DNA of 19,589 nucleotides. Source: Porphyromonadaceae bacterium UBA4259 (lineage in GTDB: Bacteria; Bacteroidota; Bacteroidia; Bacteroidales; Muribaculaceae). The stretch's first letter is position 1; the number at the start of each line of letters is the position of its first letter. The stretch is from positions 1-19,589 of the forward strand of contig DGWL01000037.1 in assembly GCA_002396125.1 (NCBI GenBank), in the 5' to 3' direction. Positions 1 to 7,447 of the stretch are shown here, in pieces. The translations under genes and the position numbers were made by a program. The notes under the pieces are model-generated. The model saw only the letters and a list, made by a program, of their open reading frames with translations, did not search any database and had not been told where the DNA came from.

Positions 1-853
1 ACTTGGGGCAGTCGGCATAGAGAGCGTCGTAGCACTCCAGGCCGTTGGTCTCGCTGCCGTTGCTGTCGCTACGCTTGTTGCGCCAGATGCCGAAGGGGCT
101 GATACCCAACCTCACCCAAGGTTTAACACTGTGAATTGTGGCGTGCAACTGCTCAATGAGCAAGTCAACATTGTGACGGCGCCAGTCGCCCTTGTCGCCC
201 CACCCTGCCCCATAACGGGCATAGGAAGCCGTGTCGGGGAACTCGGCACCTTTCACGGGATAAGGATAAAAATAATCGTCCATGTGTATGGCATCCACAT
301 CGTAGCGCGTGATGATGTCGCGCACCACAAGATTGATAAAGTCGCGGCTCTCGGGCAATGCCGGGTCGAAATAGATTTTACCGTCGGCATACTTGACGAA
401 CCACTCGGGATGTTCATAATAGATGTGCCCCGGTGCGGGCTTGTCTTTCTCACCGCTAGTAACGCGATAGGGGTTTATCCAAGCGTGAAGCTCCATGCCA
501 CGACTGTGGCACTCGTCAATCATGAACTGCAATGGATCCCACAGCGGGCTCGGTGCCTTACCGGCCTCGCCGGTGAGCCATCGCGACCATGGCTCGAGGT
601 CGCTAACGTAGGCGGCATCGGCTTGTGGCCTAATTTGCCAAATTACAGCATTTACACCGGCGCGGTCGAGCTTGTCGAGCTGGTCGCGCAAGTAATCTTG
701 AGTCTCACCAGGCGTCATGCGGGCATACTGTCCCTGACCAATGATGTGCATCCAAGCACCACGAAATTCACGCTTTGGGGCGTCTTGAGCGCTTGCCCCA
801 CCTGCCGCGAGCAACAAGGCTGCGGCAATCATGATAGATTTAAGAAAATTCAT
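1..853 (-). CDS. GHL10/DUF187 glycoside-hydrolase-like secreted protein (3' end outside window)
   Basis: The reading frame opens at an ATG (853-851) and stays open for 284 codons to the window edge, so the C-terminus is missing. Residues 1-22 form a signal peptide ending ASA before Gln23. The mature start contains FRGAWMH (about residues 30-36), followed later by HAWINPYR (about 122-129) and AIHMDDYFYP (about 189-198). These are hallmarks of the glycosyl hydrolase-like 10 family (DUF187, YngK-like), a TIM-barrel fold related to GH13-type enzymes; the Asp pair in HMDDYF lies where catalytic acids are expected. The substrate cannot be told from sequence; members are thought to act on cell-wall or other glycans outside the cytoplasm. 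The gene begins 62 nt after the cardiolipin synthase stop on the same strand and has no obvious promoter of its own, so co-transcription is likely. A 246-codon open frame on the opposite strand is its shadow. Confidence 0.88.
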   Translation of the reverse strand, partial: MNFLKSIMIAAALLLAAGGASAQDAPKREFRGAWMHIIGQGQYARMTPGETQDYLRDQLDKLDRAGVNAVIWQIRPQADAAYVSDLEPWSRWLTGEAGKAPSPLWDPLQFMIDECHSRGMELHAWINPYRVTSGEKDKPAPGHIYYEHPEWFVKYADGKIYFDPALPESRDFINLVVRDIITRYDVDAIHMDDYFYPYPVKGAEFPDTASYARYGAGWGDKGDWRRHNVDLLIEQLHATIHSVKPWVRLGISPFGIWRNKRSDSNGSETNGLECYDALYADCPK

Positions 854-915
854 GTGTTATCTCGATTTTAAATAATCTTGACTACAGAAGTTCAAGCATG
901 TCTTGAAACCTGGAA

Positions 916-2364
916 CTAGAGTAACGGACCGAAGAGGCGCGTGAGCGACTCAAGCGCCTTTTGCCACAGCGAGCGGCGGCGCCATGCCCTCATGCTGATG
1001 CGAGTGGACCGCAGCATGTCGTCGTGCATAATTTGAGTCATGCGCTTGTTGAACTCCTTGCTGTAGAGCAGCAGGTTGCCCTCGAAGTTGTGCTCAAAAC
1101 TGCGGAAGTCGAAGTTGGTGGAACCGGTGGTGACAAACTCATCGTCGATAACCACCACCTTAGAGTGAAGCATTCCAGGCTCATAGAAGTAAATCTTGAT
1201 GCCGGCATCAAGGCATTGCTTCACATAGGAATAGCTGGCATAGCGCAGCAGGAAGCTGTCGGGCTTGCGCGGAATCATCAGGCGCACGTCAACCTTGCTC
1301 AGTGCCGCCACCTGCAACGACTTTAACAAGCTGTCGCTAGGCAGAAAATAGGGAGTCTGGATATAGATGCACTTGCGTGCGTTGACAATCGCCTTCTGGA
1401 AGACGAACGCCATGTTTCCCCACTGGCTGGTGGGACCGCCGGTTACCAGCTGCACAGCCACCGGATTAGCAATAGAGCCCGGAGCAACGAGCGGCACGCT
1501 CTCCTCGATGAGCTCGCGTTTCATGAAGTTCCAATCGATAGCAAACGACACCTGCATTGCTGCCAGCACGTCGCCCTTGACGCGCAAGTGAGTGTCGCGC
1601 CAGTGCCCAAGCTTGCCTCGGTCGAGATAGCGGTCGGCAATATTCATGCCGCCAATGTAGCCCACCTCGCCATCAATGACCACAATCTTGCGGTGGTTGC
1701 GCCAGTTGATGCGATTGGCAAACTCAGGGAATGTGATTTTCATGAATGGATACACGTCTACACCATCGCGCCGCAACTTCTTGAAGAACGACATGTTAAA
1801 GTGAAAAGAGCCCACATGGTCGTAGAGCACTCGCACCTTCACGCCCTCGCGCACCTTGCGGCGCAAGATGTCGGCAATCTCATTGCCAATGGTGTCGTTC
1901 TCAATGATATAATACTGAATGTGAATATAGTTGCGGGCAGCAAGCAGGTCGCGCTTGAAGGCGTCAAACTTATCGTGCCCGTTGGTGAAAATTTGCACCT
2001 CGTTGTTGGCAAGATAGGGCGAGCCCTGAATGTTGTTCACCATGTTCACCATTTGCTGCCACTTGATGGGTAACTGGCTGAAGGCGTCGCCCTGCGATGT
2101 CATCAAGTGCTTAATGTCGTCGCGCTTGATTAGCTTTCGGCGCTTCTTGCGCGATATCATGCGCACGTGCTTGAGGCTGCGCCCAAAGAAAAGATACAGC
2201 ACAATACCAGCCACTGGCAGCAGCACCAGCACAGTAATCCATGCCAAGGTCTTGACGGGGTTGCGGTTCTCACTCACCACAACGCCGATAATGGCCACCG
2301 CAGTAATACCATATAAAACAGTAAAAATCAAGCGGGAATATGGAAACAACTCGGCAAGTATCAT
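916..2364 (-). CDS. cls: Cardiolipin synthase, phospholipase D superfamily
   Basis: This 482-residue protein has the normal length and layout of bacterial cardiolipin synthases. Two hydrophobic segments near the N-terminus (about residues 8-28 and 39-60) anchor it in the inner membrane. Two HKD motifs follow: His224/Lys226/Asp231 in NHRKIVVIDG and His400/Lys402/Asp407 in HSKVVVIDDE, each followed by the expected Gly-rich GGMN or GSTNFD. In the family, the two histidines carry out transfer of a phosphatidyl group from one phosphatidylglycerol to another, giving cardiolipin and glycerol. All catalytic residues are present, so the enzyme should be active. ATG at 2364 is the first in-frame start and gives a sensible membrane anchor. 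It lies upstream of the GHL10 gene on the same strand. Other PLD-type phospholipid synthases with the same motifs cannot be excluded, but cardiolipin synthase is the best call. Confidence 0.93.
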   Translation of the reverse strand: MILAELFPYSRLIFTVLYGITAVAIIGVVVSENRNPVKTLAWITVLVLLPVAGIVLYLFFGRSLKHVRMISRKKRRKLIKRDDIKHLMTSQGDAFSQLPIKWQQMVNMVNNIQGSPYLANNEVQIFTNGHDKFDAFKRDLLAARNYIHIQYYIIENDTIGNEIADILRRKVREGVKVRVLYDHVGSFHFNMSFFKKLRRDGVDVYPFMKITFPEFANRINWRNHRKIVVIDGEVGYIGGMNIADRYLDRGKLGHWRDTHLRVKGDVLAAMQVSFAIDWNFMKRELIEESVPLVAPGSIANPVAVQLVTGGPTSQWGNMAFVFQKAIVNARKCIYIQTPYFLPSDSLLKSLQVAALSKVDVRLMIPRKPDSFLLRYASYSYVKQCLDAGIKIYFYEPGMLHSKVVVIDDEFVTTGSTNFDFRSFEHNFEGNLLLYSKEFNKRMTQIMHDDMLRSTRISMRAWRRRSLWQKALESLTRLFGPLL

Positions 2365-2374
2365 AGTGCAGTTA

Positions 2375-2393
2375 ATTAACTTGCTAAGTTAAT
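2375..2393. promoter_or_regulatory. Inverted repeat just upstream of cls
   Basis: ATTAACTT and AAGTTAAT flank a 3-nt centre, an 8-bp perfect dyad lying 11 nt before the cls start codon. It overlaps TAACTTAG, a one-mismatch version of the Bacteroidetes -7 box on the minus strand, so it could be an operator or a leader hairpin. Function is inferred only. Confidence 0.35.
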
Positions 2394-2490
2394 ACTTTTG
2401 ACTGAGAAACTAATCGTTTTATAACATTTTTTAAGTAATCATGTTATTATAGATTCCCCCCGCCACCTTACAAAGACTGAATCACACAAG

Positions 2491-2526
2491 AAAAGGGCCA
2501 CACATCACGCGACATGCAGCCCTTTT
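2491..2526 (-). terminator. Probable terminator of the 1226-residue protein gene
   Basis: AAAAGGGC (2491-2498) and GCCCTTTT (2519-2526) form a perfect 8-bp stem around a 20-nt loop. It lies 43 nt past the stop codon at 2569 on the minus strand, where the stem is followed by a short T-rich stretch. The A and T tails on both sides would let it work in either direction. Confidence 0.6.
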
Positions 2527-2568
2527 TCATATTCTCGGTTAATTATTTAACTATCGCATTGCGTCAAC

Positions 2569-5500
2569 TCACTTGACGATTACTTTGCGACCACCCCTGA
2601 TGTAGATGCCGGTTGTGGGATTAGTCACGGGCTGGCCCATGAGGTTATAGTAGGTGTCATTGTTTGTGTCGGCGGCATTGATGCTGTCGATGCCGGTTAC
2701 TGTGCCGCCGGTTGTAATCCTCAATATTGAGGGAGCGCCTTCAGCGGCAGTGGTCATGGGCAAGTAGCAGCGATGAGCGGCAAGAGTTGTGCCACTCTGA
2801 ACCTTTATAAACTCATTGTTATAGAGCACGTAACCATTGCTGATGGCCACCGGTTCAAGTGTGCCTTGCAGCAGGCTCTCGGGAGCCGAAGGCAGTGCGT
2901 CGGCTGCTGTGGTGCTGACGCTCTCCATCGCTGTCTCGCGATAGAGGAGCACACCCACATTGGCGGGAATGCAAGTTGCCTGCTCCACAACCACCTTATT
3001 GTCCTGAACGGCGGTCACCACATAGGCTTGAACGCCCTCGGGCAAAGCCAAGTCAGTGTCACCGAACCAGGTAGCCCAGTTGCGTCCCTCGGCAAACGAG
3101 ACGCCATTGAGAGTGTATTGAACATCAACTTCGTCGATTTTGATGGGATAGAACTGAACGCCATCCTGATAATTCTCAAGAAGACCAACGATATCAAACG
3201 TCTTTCCCTCAATCACCTCAGGAATAGAAATACTGAACTTGTTGTAACCGTCAACTTCGCCCGAAGCATCACTAATGCTGAATTTATTACCATTAACACC
3301 GCTGATGTTCACACCACTGAGTTTGTAATAACCATGCTCGGCGGTGGCATTGGCAACGGTCACCTCGGCCGGAGAGGCATCGGCTGTGGTTTCAGCTTCA
3401 ATAAGAATGGGACCTGTTATCTCAAGAGTTGAATTATACATCTCTTTCTTTCCACCCCAGCGAGCAGGAATCACATCGCCATTGCTATAAGTGGGCTGAC
3501 CGGCGCCATAGATGTAGGCATAACCGGTTGCATCCTTAATCCATGTTCCATTAGCGCTTTCATTTTGATAAGTAACCACGGCATTGCCGGTGAAAACGAA
3601 TTTGGTGTTATTCTCAAGTTCAATAAACTCGGCAATGGTAGCAACCTCACTAATCTTCACCAGTTCCTTCACAGCCACAATGCTGGTTGCCTCGCCTTCT
3701 ACAGCGATTGCCTTTACTATTGTGGTCTCGGTGATGGTGAAGGGCTCTGTATATCGGGTTGACTCACGGGTAGGAGTGTCGCCGTTGATGGTGTAGTAGA
3801 TGATGGCATCCTCATTGGTGCAAGTGATGGTAACTTGAGTGCTGCCGGTGAATGGAGTGTCACCACTAATCACCGGAGTTGCCACCGCAGCAGTCTCGCC
3901 TACCTTCTTGTAGAGACGAATGGGTTGTTGCCCACTCTTGTAATAGCGGAAACGCTCTTGATTGCTGGCGCTATTATAGCGAAGGACACACTCACCAGAT
4001 GCAGTTATCACCGCATTGCCATCGTTATCAATAGATAAGGTGTTGGTGTAATCTGGTGATCGGCTTGCATCAAGACCATTAGAATTAGCTGTCTTGCCAA
4101 TATAATATCCGCTGGCGCTCATGATGGTGCCCGCCTCCACATCGATAGTGAACGATGCCGCATTGGTAGTCTCGTTGGCCGGAATTGAGTTATTGGTAAT
4201 AGTCACATCAATGGTGTTGCCAACCGCATCAAGCTTCTCAAGGCCGCCATTGAATGCCACCCGTCCTTCCTCGTAAACGATGAGATAGGTGCCGGTGGTG
4301 ATGTCGGTAGTGCTGTTCACCAGCACATAGTTATAGCCTTCAGGAACATAATTATCATCGGTGACAACCAGTGATGTAACAGCGTTATTCACAGCGAGAG
4401 TGTATTGGCCAGATTCCACAAACTTGAAATTGCCGTCATCGGTAGAAGTAACGAGATTGTCAAGCTGGGCACAAGAGAGTTCAACTGCACCAAACCAGTC
4501 GCCCCACTCATTGCGGAACTTAAACTCATCGCCGGCAGTATATTCTTGGGTAATTATCCACCCGGCGGCATTTTGCATAGGTTTCTTTGCCCAATCATTG
4601 AATGTGCCGGTGATGTAGAGGTATTTCTCCTTGTCGACAGTGAGCTTGAGGTCGCTGCTGATTGTGAATGTGCAGTTGCCTCCATCAGTCATGTGGAAGT
4701 TTTTGCCATCAACGAGCTCAATATCGTTGTGCCAGTCACTCTTGATATCGTAGGGGTTTATATCGCCACCACCGCCAAGCCAAGTAGTAGAGTCGTTCTC
4801 AACCTTCAAAATCTTGAACAGGATGCCCTCTTCAAGAGGGTTGCCATCGACGTCGGTGGGATCGTTAAGAGACCTGTAAAGTTCATAGCTGCCATCGGCT
4901 TTAGCAGTGAACTTGTAACCATCGCTCTGAGTCCAATCGTTGAAGTTGCCCACCAGGTAGTAGTTCACATCGCTAGCCACTGCCTCAACGCTCACAGGGA
5001 GAAACTGGTTTTTTTTGTAATAGTTGACAATTCCCTTCACATCATAGGCAGCGCCATCGGTAGGAATGTCGCTCAAGAAGGTTGTGTGATAGGCAACAGA
5101 CTTGTCGCCTGCGGTCATGGTCTTTTCGACAGTGTTGAACGAAGCATTCCTGATAATCGCATAGCGTCCAAAGTTCTCAAGCGTCACATCGTCGATTGTC
5201 ATTTCAACCGGTGCCACAGCCACAGTGCCTGTTTTTTCCTGAAAACCATTGGGATCAGTCATCTCGGGAGCATCGTTAAAGGTTTTCTTGGTGCCTGTGA
5301 AGCCGGCCGGAATCACATCGCCAAGTTCATAGGTTTGTCCCACATTTCCATAAATGAGCATACCTTTCGAGCCATCAAGTTCCTGAACATAGAAGTTATT
5401 ATTGGTGGCTTGCGCAAGTGCAACCACAGCCGAGTTGAAAACGAAAGGCGTGTTATCCTCCAGAGCATTAAACTCGGCAATGCTAGCAACCGGTGTTCTC

Positions 5501-6249
5501 GCAACAAACTCCTTGCTCGCCACCGATGATGCGGCGCCGGAGGCATCGAAGGCGATAGCCTTGACCGTCGTGGTGGCATTGATGGTAAATGGATTCTGGT
5601 AGAGTGCCGAGGCATTAGTTGGCTCACTTCCATCGATAGTGTAATAAACCGAAGTTCCGGCGGTGGCACATGTAATCGACACCTGGGTGCTGCCGGCAAA
5701 AGGAGTAGTGCCACTGATATCGGGAGTGGCGACTGAGGCACTCGCACCGGTTTCCCACACAATTGTGATACTTGTTAAATACATAGCACCCTCTTTTGAA
5801 CGAAGACCTATATAGGTATAATCTCCAGCCACGGTGAGCGAGGTGGAAGTGCCGCCCTTGGTAATTGTTCCAAGCAAAGTGCCTTGCTTGCCTGAATCAT
5901 ACAGGTCGGTTGCCGCACTATAGGCCGAGTTCTTGCCATAAACATTCAGCACACGGCCATTGGTTGTGTTGGAGTTAAACTCAACTGTAACACTTTTCAC
6001 CCTACCGCCCGAAGCAGTAGTCACAATGCCCGAATTGCTATTATTGGATCTCAACTGAATACTTGAGTTTCCACCTGCGCTCTGTCCCGCATAAACAGCA
6101 TCAGAGGTCGCTGTTTTACCCGACCATTCCGTGTAGCTTGTACCCGTGACACCGGTAGTGGCACGATTAAGAACATCGGTAACAGTCTCAGCCCGTCCCG
6201 CCGTGAACGCCAGGAGAGCCACCGTCAGTAGTAATAATGTTTTCTTCAT
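2569..6249 (-). CDS. Large modular secreted protein with T9SS-type C-terminal sorting sequence
   Basis: This 1226-residue protein starts with a clear signal peptide (MKKTLLLLTVALLAFTAGRA). A beta-rich N-terminal domain (about 22-170) is followed by a chitobiase/hexosaminidase C-terminal-like module (about 173-250, with PDISGTTPFAGSTQV and VYYTIDGSEPT), then an OB-fold-like region (about 252-430). Next come two SusE/F- or CBM-like modules opening YYLVGNFNDW and YLYITGTFNDW (about 431-640), a further beta domain (about 640-790), and a second copy of the hexosaminidase-like plus OB-like pair (about 793-1040). The end (about 1165-1226) carries YYNLMGQPV, GIYI and a final RKVIVK, the pattern of a T9SS sorting domain. 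I see no catalytic domain, so a glycan-binding or surface role is inferred. Domain borders are read by eye and the OB-like assignment is tentative. It should be exported by the Por machinery encoded at 12601-19589. Confidence 0.85.
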   Translation of the reverse strand: MKKTLLLLTVALLAFTAGRAETVTDVLNRATTGVTGTSYTEWSGKTATSDAVYAGQSAGGNSSIQLRSNNSNSGIVTTASGGRVKSVTVEFNSNTTNGRVLNVYGKNSAYSAATDLYDSGKQGTLLGTITKGGTSTSLTVAGDYTYIGLRSKEGAMYLTSITIVWETGASASVATPDISGTTPFAGSTQVSITCATAGTSVYYTIDGSEPTNASALYQNPFTINATTTVKAIAFDASGAASSVASKEFVARTPVASIAEFNALEDNTPFVFNSAVVALAQATNNNFYVQELDGSKGMLIYGNVGQTYELGDVIPAGFTGTKKTFNDAPEMTDPNGFQEKTGTVAVAPVEMTIDDVTLENFGRYAIIRNASFNTVEKTMTAGDKSVAYHTTFLSDIPTDGAAYDVKGIVNYYKKNQFLPVSVEAVASDVNYYLVGNFNDWTQSDGYKFTAKADGSYELYRSLNDPTDVDGNPLEEGILFKILKVENDSTTWLGGGGDINPYDIKSDWHNDIELVDGKNFHMTDGGNCTFTISSDLKLTVDKEKYLYITGTFNDWAKKPMQNAAGWIITQEYTAGDEFKFRNEWGDWFGAVELSCAQLDNLVTSTDDGNFKFVESGQYTLAVNNAVTSLVVTDDNYVPEGYNYVLVNSTTDITTGTYLIVYEEGRVAFNGGLEKLDAVGNTIDVTITNNSIPANETTNAASFTIDVEAGTIMSASGYYIGKTANSNGLDASRSPDYTNTLSIDNDGNAVITASGECVLRYNSASNQERFRYYKSGQQPIRLYKKVGETAAVATPVISGDTPFTGSTQVTITCTNEDAIIYYTINGDTPTRESTRYTEPFTITETTIVKAIAVEGEATSIVAVKELVKISEVATIAEFIELENNTKFVFTGNAVVTYQNESANGTWIKDATGYAYIYGAGQPTYSNGDVIPARWGGKKEMYNSTLEITGPILIEAETTADASPAEVTVANATAEHGYYKLSGVNISGVNGNKFSISDASGEVDGYNKFSISIPEVIEGKTFDIVGLLENYQDGVQFYPIKIDEVDVQYTLNGVSFAEGRNWATWFGDTDLALPEGVQAYVVTAVQDNKVVVEQATCIPANVGVLLYRETAMESVSTTAADALPSAPESLLQGTLEPVAISNGYVLYNNEFIKVQSGTTLAAHRCYLPMTTAAEGAPSILRITTGGTVTGIDSINAADTNNDTYYNLMGQPVTNPTTGIYIRGGRKVIVK

Positions 6250-6320
6250 AAAAATAAGGTATGTGAGGAATTATTTTTGAGATTTCGGTTTTCGTTCTCT
6301 CTTCACTAATATTGACTTGA

Positions 6321-6328
6321 CAAAGTTA
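6321..6328 (-). promoter_or_regulatory. Putative -7 box for the 1226-residue protein gene
   Basis: The minus strand reads TAACTTTG, an exact match to the Bacteroidetes -7 consensus TAnnTTTG, 72 nt before the start codon. No good TTTG -33 box lies at the usual distance, so the promoter call is moderate. Confidence 0.45.
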
Positions 6329-6445
6329 CAACAAATATATTACATTAACCGGCAATAATCACAAAGTTTAGATAAATTGGACTGCGTATCGTAAATAAAA
6401 AATTTTGTTTTTCATTTTATATTTACCTCAACTTGCACCAATTTT

Positions 6446-6481
6446 AAAAAAAATTTAGGCCGCATGAATACATCCTGCAGC
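6446..6481 (-). terminator. Probable terminator after the small sorting-domain protein
   Basis: On the minus strand, GCTGC and GCGGC (one wobble pair) enclose a bulge, a further ATG/CAT pairing and a 4-nt loop (6459-6481). The hairpin is followed within a few bases by eight T residues (6446-6453). It lies 38 nt past the stop codon at 6520. Confidence 0.5.
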
Positions 6482-6519
6482 CCACTTGTGTTATTTTTTC
6501 ATAAAATCATCGGTCAATA

Positions 6520-6828
6520 TCACTTGACAACGACTTTGCGCGACCACTTACCCACGCATTTCACGATGTAGAACCCCTTGGGGAAATCGATGGTGGCCTT
6601 GGTCCCGGCATTCACCTTGACGGTCTTGATAAGCTGGCCGGTGATGGAGTAAACGTTGAACGTGGCATCGCTCTCTCCAGCCGTCATGGCAATGCAACCT
6701 TTGCCGCCTGTAGCATTGGCCTCATCGGCCGCCACCTGCTCTATGCGGGGCTCGGCAAGGGCTGCAGCGCCCGGCGTTACCACGCCAAGCACGAGGACCA
6801 GAGTTAATATGTAAAGCACACGTTTCAT
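6520..6828 (-). CDS. Small secreted protein: signal peptide plus T9SS-type sorting domain
   Basis: The frame can be extended to 6879, but the ATG at 6828 is the likely start because a signal peptide begins there (MKRVLYILTLVLVLGVV, with likely cleavage at ALA before Glu26). The 102-residue product has a short polar linker (26-52) and then a complete sorting-domain-like region: TFNVYSITGQ (56-65), a middle strand, FPKGFYIVK (82-90) and the end RKVVVK. This matches the C-terminal domain that T9SS substrates use for export and surface attachment, and its last residues nearly equal those of the 1226-residue neighbour. There is essentially no passenger domain. It could be a real mini-cargo, a remnant of a larger cargo gene, or a structural surface peptide. 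Cys45 and Cys91 could form a disulfide. Its own promoter-like box and terminator argue for an expressed gene. Confidence 0.72.
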   Translation of the reverse strand: MKRVLYILTLVLVLGVVTPGAAALAEPRIEQVAADEANATGGKGCIAMTAGESDATFNVYSITGQLIKTVKVNAGTKATIDFPKGFYIVKCVGKWSRKVVVK

Positions 6829-6837
6829 TTCAACTTG

Positions 6838-6845
6838 CAAATATA
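6838..6845 (-). promoter_or_regulatory. Putative -7 box for the small sorting-domain protein
   Basis: The minus strand reads TATATTTG, matching TAnnTTTG, with a possible TTG -33 element at 6869-6867 (21-nt spacer). Transcription would begin only a few bases before the ATG at 6828, which excludes the longer frame start at 6879 and implies a very short leader. Confidence 0.45.
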
Positions 6846-7110
6846 TATATTTTTTCTTAATAAAAGCAACCGAACGCACAATTTTTATCTAAAATTCACG
6901 TTTTATTACGCCTGCTTAGTCAATAAATGTGACACCGAAAAGGCGCAAAAGTTTAATCACACACCATCACAGTGCCACGCCCAAGTGCAAAGCAAGGGAG
7001 ATTGCCAGTGCCTCCCCAGCATATTTCAAAGACAATTACCGACAAGGTCAACTATCTCTTTTTAATTAAGGACAATTGCCGGTGCAGTGATTTTTTGTCA
7101 AACTGTACCT

Positions 7111-7184
7111 CAAACAAAAACAACAAATCCTAACAAAGAAAACAATTTTTTGTTGATGTTGTTGTTCTTTGTTGTTTTTGTTTG
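7111..7184. repeat. Long A/C-T/G inverted repeat (hairpin)
   Basis: A perfect 17-bp inverted repeat pairs 7111-7127 with 7168-7184. Inside it is a second hairpin, AACAA-TTTT-TTGTT (7141-7154). The left arm has only A and C and the right arm only T and G on the plus strand. Transcribed from the minus strand it lies downstream of the SGNH hydrolase and ends in a T-rich stretch, so it may be that gene's terminator, although it is AT-rich and about 260 nt from the stop codon. Confidence 0.75.
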
Positions 7185-7194
7185 ATAAAATCCC

Positions 7195-7269
7195 CTAGGA
7201 GGTTAGTTTCAATTAGTGAAATTAGTGTACCTTGAGATTGCGACAGTTGCCGCCCGATGGGCGGAAATT
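7195..7269. repeat. Imperfect ~75-bp direct repeat, copy A
   Basis: Copy A runs from CTAGGAGG to GGGCGGAAATT. It shares with copy B (7370-7447) an 18-nt exact core made of two tandem 9-mers (AATTAGTGA and AATTAGTGT, 7211-7228), a TTGAGATT/CTGAGGTT stretch and a GTTGCCGCC segment. It ends in a perfect hairpin, CCGCCC-GAT-GGGCGG (7250-7264). Confidence 0.8.
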
Positions 7270-7276
7270 AAAGCTT

Positions 7277-7357
7277 CGCTAAAATTATTTTTTATTAAAA
7301 TTTTAAACTGATTAAATTTTAGCGCCAACGGCGCAATAATTTTCTCGCGCAAGCGAG
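7277..7357. repeat. Three consecutive hairpins between the direct repeats
   Basis: CGCTAAAATT (7277-7286) pairs with AATTTTAGCG (7315-7324). The second dyad, GCGCC-AAC-GGCGC (7322-7334), overlaps the last bases of the first. The third is CTCGC-GCAA-GCGAG (7344-7357), which has a GNRA tetraloop in the plus-strand sense. All three stems are perfect. Confidence 0.75.
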
Positions 7358-7369
7358 CTCCTCTATTCT

Positions 7370-7447
7370 CTAGGCGGTGTTTAGTTTAAATTAGTGAAAT
7401 TAGTGTGCACTGAGGTTGGAAAAGTTGCCGCCTAGTGGGCGCTAATT
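7370..7447. repeat. Imperfect ~75-bp direct repeat, copy B
   Basis: Copy B repeats the pattern of copy A about 178 nt further on, with the tandem 9-mers at 7389-7406. It is bounded by an 8-bp inverted repeat, CTAGGCGG (7370-7377) and CCGCCTAG (7428-7435), which copy A keeps only in degenerate form. Its right end includes the TAG stop and last codon of the SGNH hydrolase gene (minus strand). Confidence 0.8.

Larger units (their letters stand above)
6846..7441. other. Gene-free region with repeats and hairpins
   Basis: I find no convincing gene here. The only long frame (plus strand, 6835-7065) has no family features and overlaps the promoter of the small sorting-domain gene. From left to right the region holds AT-rich sequence, a loose repeat of GACAATTRCCG (7031-7041 and 7071-7081), a 17-bp inverted repeat (7111-7184), and two imperfect ~75-bp direct repeats with hairpins between them. 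The second repeat runs into the stop codon of the SGNH hydrolase gene. Confidence 0.7.

Noticed and set aside
131..871. 246-codon open frame on the plus strand
   Set aside because: It is antisense to the GHL10 gene, whose minus-strand translation has a signal peptide and family motifs; the plus-strand product has none.
4405..5529. 374-codon open frame on the plus strand
   Set aside because: It is an antisense shadow of the 1226-residue secreted protein and shows no family features.
6835..7065. 76-codon plus-strand frame in the gene-free region
   Set aside because: No recognisable domain, odd composition, and its start overlaps the promoter of the gene on the other strand.
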